Source: Acidobacteriaceae bacterium (GTDB lineage Bacteria; Acidobacteriota; Terriglobia; Terriglobales; Acidobacteriaceae). From it: a stretch of 64,000 bases of DNA. Of this stretch, positions 60,780 to 64,000 are shown piece after piece. Positions within the stretch are counted from its first letter, which is position 1; each line of letters starts with the position of its first letter. Both the position numbers and the translations under genes were made by a program. The DNA lies in NCBI GenBank assembly GCA_025462885.1, contig JAOAPN010000002.1, forward strand, positions 372,001 through 436,000. Direction: 5' to 3'. A model generated the notes under the pieces. It was not told the origin of the DNA. It did not search any database and worked only from the letters and a program-made list of their open reading frames with translations.

Positions 60780-62246
60780 ATGCGTAAATACCTTGCCCTG
60801 TCTTTCTTCTTGGTTCTCTCTTCTGCGTTTGGAATCGCGCAGGGCAACGCACCGGCAAACATTTCGGCGAAGTATCTCTATGGGAAAAATCTGCCGGTCA
60901 AAGTTCTGCAGCACGTCCGCATTATCGACGGCACAGGGAGTCCGACTCAGGAAGACCAGACGATCGTCGTCGAAGGCACAAAGATTACGCGCATCGGGAA
61001 GGACAGCGCGGCCCCGGCTAACTCCGAGAGCTTCGATCTAACTGGCTATACGGTCCTGCCCGGCCTGGTTGGAATGCATGATCATATCTACTACCTGCAG
61101 CGTCCCAACACCGATGCCGCAGGTTCGGAGGGGCCGACTCTCTTGCCCCAGATGACCTTCTCCGCGCCGCGCATGTACCTTGCCAATGGAGTCACCACGA
61201 TCCGCACGGCTGGCTCCGTTGAGCCCTATGCAGACATCAATCTTCGCAAGCTCATCGACTCGGGACGCCTTATCGGCCCGCACGTCGAACCCACAGCTCC
61301 CTATCTTCAGGGCGTCAGCGATATCTTCCTGCAGATGCACACCCTCACCAATCCGGAAGACGCGAAGAACTTCGTCAACTTCTGGGCCGCGCAGGGAGCC
61401 AATAACTTTAAGGCCTACATGCACATCACCCGCGCCGAACTAGGAGCCGCGATCCAGGCCGCACATGCCCTTCACCTCAAGGTCACCGGACATCTCTGCT
61501 CCGTCACCTATCCCGAAGCTGCGGAACTGGGAATCGACAACCTCGAACATGGCTTCTTCGTGAATACCCAACTCGACCCCGACAAGCAGCCCGATGTATG
61601 CTCCCGCGAGACCGGCAACGCCACGCTCTCAAAGATGACTCCAGACAGCCCCGAAGCAGCAGCACTCATCAAACTCCTCGTCGCCCATCACGTCGCGATC
61701 ACCAGCACCCTGCCCGTCTTTGAAGCCAGCCTCGCAGGCAAACCGGCGTTGCGCACCAAGGCTCTTGCGACCCTCACGCCCCAGGCGCTGGAGGCTTACC
61801 TCTACGGACGCAATCGCCGCAACACCGCACCCGATTCCCCGTCCACACTTCGCGGCGCGCAGAACTACAAGAACGATGTGCAGCTCGAGCACAAGTTCGT
61901 AGAGGCAGGAGGCTTCCTGATGGCAGGGCTCGATCCCACGGGCAACGGTGCAACCCTCCCGGGCTTCGGGGATCAACATGAAGTGGAGTTACTCGTCACC
62001 GATGCAGGCTTTACTCCTGCCGAAGCCATCAAAATCGCCACGCTCAATGGCGCAATTTACCTCGGGCTCGAGTCGCATATCGGTTCGGTACAGGTTGGCA
62101 GGGATGCCGACCTCGTGATCGTCAAGGGCGATCCTTCGAAGACGATCACCGATATGGAGAACGTCGAAATCGTCCTCAAGGATGGAGTTGCATACGACTC
62201 CAACAAGCTGCTGGATTCCGTCAAAGGACGTTACGGCCAGTACTAA
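60780..62246 (+). CDS. Secreted metal-dependent amidohydrolase (imidazolonepropionase/prolidase-like)
   Basis: A 488-residue exported protein of the amidohydrolase superfamily. A signal peptide is at about 1-21. The first metal ligands are His100 and His102 (MHDH). The bridging Lys is in NFKAYMHI, the next His residues are in TGHLCS and NLEHGFF, and the final Asp is probably in AGLDPTG. Such enzymes cut cyclic amides or C-terminal dipeptides. The start at 60780 is chosen for the signal peptide; the ribosome site is weak. It is divergent from the acetamidase-like gene and followed by a palindromic element. Confidence 0.87.
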   Translation: MRKYLALSFFLVLSSAFGIAQGNAPANISAKYLYGKNLPVKVLQHVRIIDGTGSPTQEDQTIVVEGTKITRIGKDSAAPANSESFDLTGYTVLPGLVGMHDHIYYLQRPNTDAAGSEGPTLLPQMTFSAPRMYLANGVTTIRTAGSVEPYADINLRKLIDSGRLIGPHVEPTAPYLQGVSDIFLQMHTLTNPEDAKNFVNFWAAQGANNFKAYMHITRAELGAAIQAAHALHLKVTGHLCSVTYPEAAELGIDNLEHGFFVNTQLDPDKQPDVCSRETGNATLSKMTPDSPEAAALIKLLVAHHVAITSTLPVFEASLAGKPALRTKALATLTPQALEAYLYGRNRRNTAPDSPSTLRGAQNYKNDVQLEHKFVEAGGFLMAGLDPTGNGATLPGFGDQHEVELLVTDAGFTPAEAIKIATLNGAIYLGLESHIGSVQVGRDADLVIVKGDPSKTITDMENVEIVLKDGVAYDSNKLLDSVKGRYGQY

Positions 62247-62397
62247 TGTCCTGAGTCTAAAGTTCGTTCCGAGAACTCAGGGCCAACGGCCGGTCGCATA
62301 CCAGCCTAGGCCGAAGGCCTTGGTCCAGATACGCCCCAGCACCGAGAGGGTTGAAAGCCCGGGCCATAATGCCTTCAACAACTTCAGACTCAGGACA
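62247..62397. repeat. ~150-bp element with 12-bp terminal inverted repeats
   Basis: TGTCCTGAGTCT (62247-62258) and its exact complement (62386-62397) bound a 151-bp segment that starts at the last base of the amidohydrolase stop. Inside are further short complementary stretches (GGGTTGAAAGCCC, CCTAGGCCGAAGGCC) but no gene. It may be a MITE-like or extragenic palindromic element, or act as a terminator. Confidence 0.65.
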
Positions 62398-62539
62398 CTT
62401 AGCTAGCAAAATAAATCTGCCGGTTGAACCTTGTTCAAAAAGGTGGACGCCGATGCGGTTCCGCAGTAGAGGGTGGGCCTCGACCCATATAGAAAGGGAA
62501 TAGGGGAGTCTGGGAGAGCCCAGGGTCATGGCATCGAAA

Positions 62540-62584
62540 TGGTCGGAATGGAGAGATTCGAACTCTCGACCCCCTGCTCCCGAA
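62540..62584 (-). pseudogene. 3' fragment of a tRNA-Pro(CGG), probable attachment site
   Basis: Read on the minus strand, this is the 3' half of a tRNA: anticodon loop TTCGGGA (anticodon CGG), the 3' side of the anticodon stem, variable loop, T-stem GAGAG/CTCTC with loop TTCGAAT, acceptor strand CATTCCG, discriminator A and CCA. The 5' partner strands are missing, so it cannot be a working tRNA. Such 3' remnants mark att sites left by integrases. Confidence 0.85.
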
Positions 62585-62664
62585 GCGAAACCGCTGGCGA
62601 AGCAGAAAAAGGCAATGAATACGGGATTTTCCTCCAAATTTGCTTACCTGCTTTGGAGAAACAT

Positions 62665-63105
62665 ATGGGCTTTTCTGAATTCATTCGTGAACGCCAATAC
62701 CTGCACAACGTCACCCCCGCGACACTGGAGTGGTACAAGAATAGCTTTCGATGGCTGCCCTCCGACTCTCCGTCCCAAGACCAACTTAACGAATTGGTAA
62801 TCAGTATGCGTCAGAAGGGCCTCAAGGCAACGGGCTGCAACTGCGTTATCCGCGCAATCAATAGTTATTTACATTGGAGCGGCGGGTCCAATCGCAAATG
62901 CGGGGCGGGCTGCACCCACCCGCGAATTGCGCAACTGAAAGAGCCGCAGACCGTTTTCCCGACGCTCTCTGAGGTCCAAATGTTCGAGAAAGAGCCGGGC
63001 GTCCTCGTCATTGAACGAAAGACAACCATGCGTAAGCGCCGCTATCGGTCAATCCGTATTCCCCGCGCCGTTTATGAGCGCGTCGTAAGACGTATAACCC
63101 GATGA
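62665..63105 (+). CDS. Integrase N-terminal remnant fused to an excisionase-like C-terminus
   Basis: A 146-residue chimera. Residues 1-95 resemble the core-binding (SAM-like) domain of a tyrosine recombinase (GFSEFIRERQYLHNVTPATL, INSYLHWSG); the catalytic domain is wholly absent. The last ~36 residues (EPGVLVIERKTTMRKRRYR, then a basic tail) are nearly the same as the C-terminus of the excisionase-like gene at 63484, at roughly 80% DNA identity. GGAG precedes the ATG at 62665; frame upstream reads through the tRNA fragment and is spurious. The product may still bind DNA but cannot recombine it. Its stop overlaps a spacer leading to the lipoprotein gene. Confidence 0.72.
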   Translation: MGFSEFIRERQYLHNVTPATLEWYKNSFRWLPSDSPSQDQLNELVISMRQKGLKATGCNCVIRAINSYLHWSGGSNRKCGAGCTHPRIAQLKEPQTVFPTLSEVQMFEKEPGVLVIERKTTMRKRRYRSIRIPRAVYERVVRRITR

Positions 63106-63119
63106 AGGGAGGCACTAAC

Positions 63120-63437
63120 ATGAGAATCGTACTCGCCGCTGTGTTCGGTCTTGGGGCACTAACGGGATGTGACTCGGGGCAAGCCAAGATCCAAGCGGAT
63201 GAGCGCAACTTCGCCGAGGTTGGGCAAGCTCAACAGGACAAATTTCAATGGCGACTAGACGACGCAGTAGCCGTCGGAATCTTCACAGAAAGCCGCTACC
63301 TAACTTTTCGGAAGTGCCACGAAGAACCGCCCGCGCAACCCACCAACAAGAAGGTCTGTGCCGACCTTCAAACGCGCGTGACGAACCAAGAAGCTAAGGA
63401 CGCGGCACTCGCCCGAAAAGAGAAAGCCGCGTGGTGA
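63120..63437 (+). CDS. Small putative lipoprotein
   Basis: A 105-residue protein with a short hydrophobic start and the lipobox LTGC at about residues 14-17, so Cys17 is probably lipidated. The rest is charged and helical with no recognised domain; two further Cys may pair. GGGAGG precedes the ATG. It is preceded by the integrase remnant by 14 bases and is part of the integrated segment. The function is unknown. Confidence 0.65.
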   Translation: MRIVLAAVFGLGALTGCDSGQAKIQADERNFAEVGQAQQDKFQWRLDDAVAVGIFTESRYLTFRKCHEEPPAQPTNKKVCADLQTRVTNQEAKDAALARKEKAAW

Positions 63438-63483
63438 GCCTCTTCGTCTTAAGGGTCTTTGCCCGCTGCGTTGAGGTCAACTC

Positions 63484-63687
63484 TTGAACAGTGAATTGAA
63501 GCCCTACACTGTGGCCGAAGTCGCGACCCTTACCGGGTTCTCCGTACAGACAGTCACCCGGATGTCTGTACGGGAGCCGGGCGTCCTCGTGATCGAACGC
63601 AAAACCACTATGCGGAAACGCCGCTATCGCAGTATCCGTATCCCTCGCTCAGTCTATGAGCGCGTCGTTAGAGAAATTACTTTGTAA
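63484..63687 (+). CDS. Excisionase/MerR-like small DNA-binding protein
   Basis: A 67-residue protein with an N-terminal helix-turn-helix (YTVAEVATLTGFSVQTVTRM) of the excisionase/MerR type and a basic C-terminus with MRKRRYRSIRIPRSVYERV. Start codon TTG at 63484 with GAGG upstream; no ATG fits. The C-terminal half is duplicated in the integrase remnant at 62665. It probably directs excision or represses genes of the integrated element. Confidence 0.75.
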   Translation: MNSELKPYTVAEVATLTGFSVQTVTRMSVREPGVLVIERKTTMRKRRYRSIRIPRSVYERVVREITL

Positions 63688-63729
63688 TGATAGCCCGTTT
63701 TCCTCTGGCCCGAGGACTAGATTCACGGC

Positions 63730-63975
63730 ATGGATATGTCAGAAATTTCAGATGATGAAGTGCTTCACTATGCCGAGAAGTTGGGGCGTACTCCGTCTGT
63801 AGTCTTCCCCCGCAGAGCCGTCCAAGAGGTCGAATGTTCCAAGTGTCGTGCGCTCGCCGGGTCTCCCTGTCACAACGGGAGAGGACGTATTAGGACAGCC
63901 AACCACATGGAACGGTGCTACGACCGCATCCGTGTTTATCTGCGAGTGCAGCGGAGTAAGATGGGAGCAAACTAA
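63730..63975 (+). CDS. Phage-type zinc-finger protein
   Basis: An 81-residue protein with a compact Cys/His site: CSKC at about 36-39, C near 47, H near 59 and C near 63, with basic residues between. Similar small zinc-finger proteins are common in actinophage and prophage genomes, where they probably bind DNA. The ribosome site is weak and the start could be the second ATG at 63736. It agrees with a mobile origin of this end of the window. Confidence 0.6.
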   Translation: MDMSEISDDEVLHYAEKLGRTPSVVFPRRAVQEVECSKCRALAGSPCHNGRGRIRTANHMERCYDRIRVYLRVQRSKMGAN

Positions 63976-64000
63976 GGCATAGGAATTATCTAATGTCATC

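Noticed and set aside
62473..62664. N-terminal extension of the integrase remnant with a plausible-looking protein start
   Set aside because: It is the translation of the tRNA-Pro fragment (the well-known FELSTPC-type artefact); a good ribosome site lies before 62665.
1..64000. CRISPR array, rRNA genes, complete insertion sequence or plasmid origin
   Set aside because: No regularly spaced identical repeats, no rRNA-like stretches, no intact transposase and no iteron array were seen.

Overview
The window looks like chromosome of an Acidobacteriota member, most likely family Acidobacteriaceae (the Granulicella/Edaphobacter/Terriglobus group). This is inferred from GC-rich DNA, three giant Oar-like TonB-dependent receptors with an N-terminal carboxypeptidase-regulatory-like domain, LVIVD and YVTN propeller proteins, and the overall gene set. 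No rRNA, CRISPR array or complete tRNA was seen.

Layout. 1-6.8 kb: a truncated SDR oxidoreductase divergent from a LysR regulator, then ftsZ, a penicillin-binding transpeptidase, and convergently tsaE and the bifunctional NAD(P)HX repair gene. 7.2-16.8 kb: a long minus-strand run with a TonB-like protein, a methyltransferase, a DUF59 Fe-S assembly factor, a YVTN propeller, a polyprenyl synthase, a membrane protein, an ethanolamine ammonia-lyase large subunit without its small subunit, a MarR regulator and a YCII-like secreted protein. 17-21.8 kb: a huge secreted LamG-domain protein and RlpA. 22-27.5 kb: a tightly overlapping five-gene operon (MBOAT acyltransferase, two SGNH esterases, a DltC-like carrier protein, a KASIII-like enzyme whose catalytic Cys is Ser), ending in a textbook terminator. 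I read it as Dlt-like in architecture but without a DltA ligase.

27.7-40.2 kb: a nitrate assimilation island. NirA-type nitrite reductase, a CysJ-like NADPH flavoprotein, a ferredoxin/DmsC-type fusion, a molybdopterin nitrate reductase and a NarK transporter form one minus-strand operon. Divergently lie an outer-membrane protein and a HemD-GAF-ANTAR fusion, which I propose is the RNA-binding antiterminator for the island. The nirA leader carries a plausible promoter, a palindrome near -40 and two hexaloop hairpins.

40.3-46.4 kb: a receptor-DUF305-LVIVD operon, probably metal-linked. 47.3-62.2 kb: two further receptors, an M28 aminopeptidase, a NarX/NarL-like two-component pair, two acetamidase/formamidase proteins and an amidohydrolase, which look like a peptide/amide utilisation zone. 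62.2-64 kb: the edge of an integrated element, with a 3' tRNA-Pro fragment (att-like), an integrase N-terminal remnant fused to an excisionase-like C-terminus, a lipoprotein, an intact excisionase-like gene and a phage-type zinc-finger protein. A ~110-bp palindromic repeat occurs twice, 33 kb apart.
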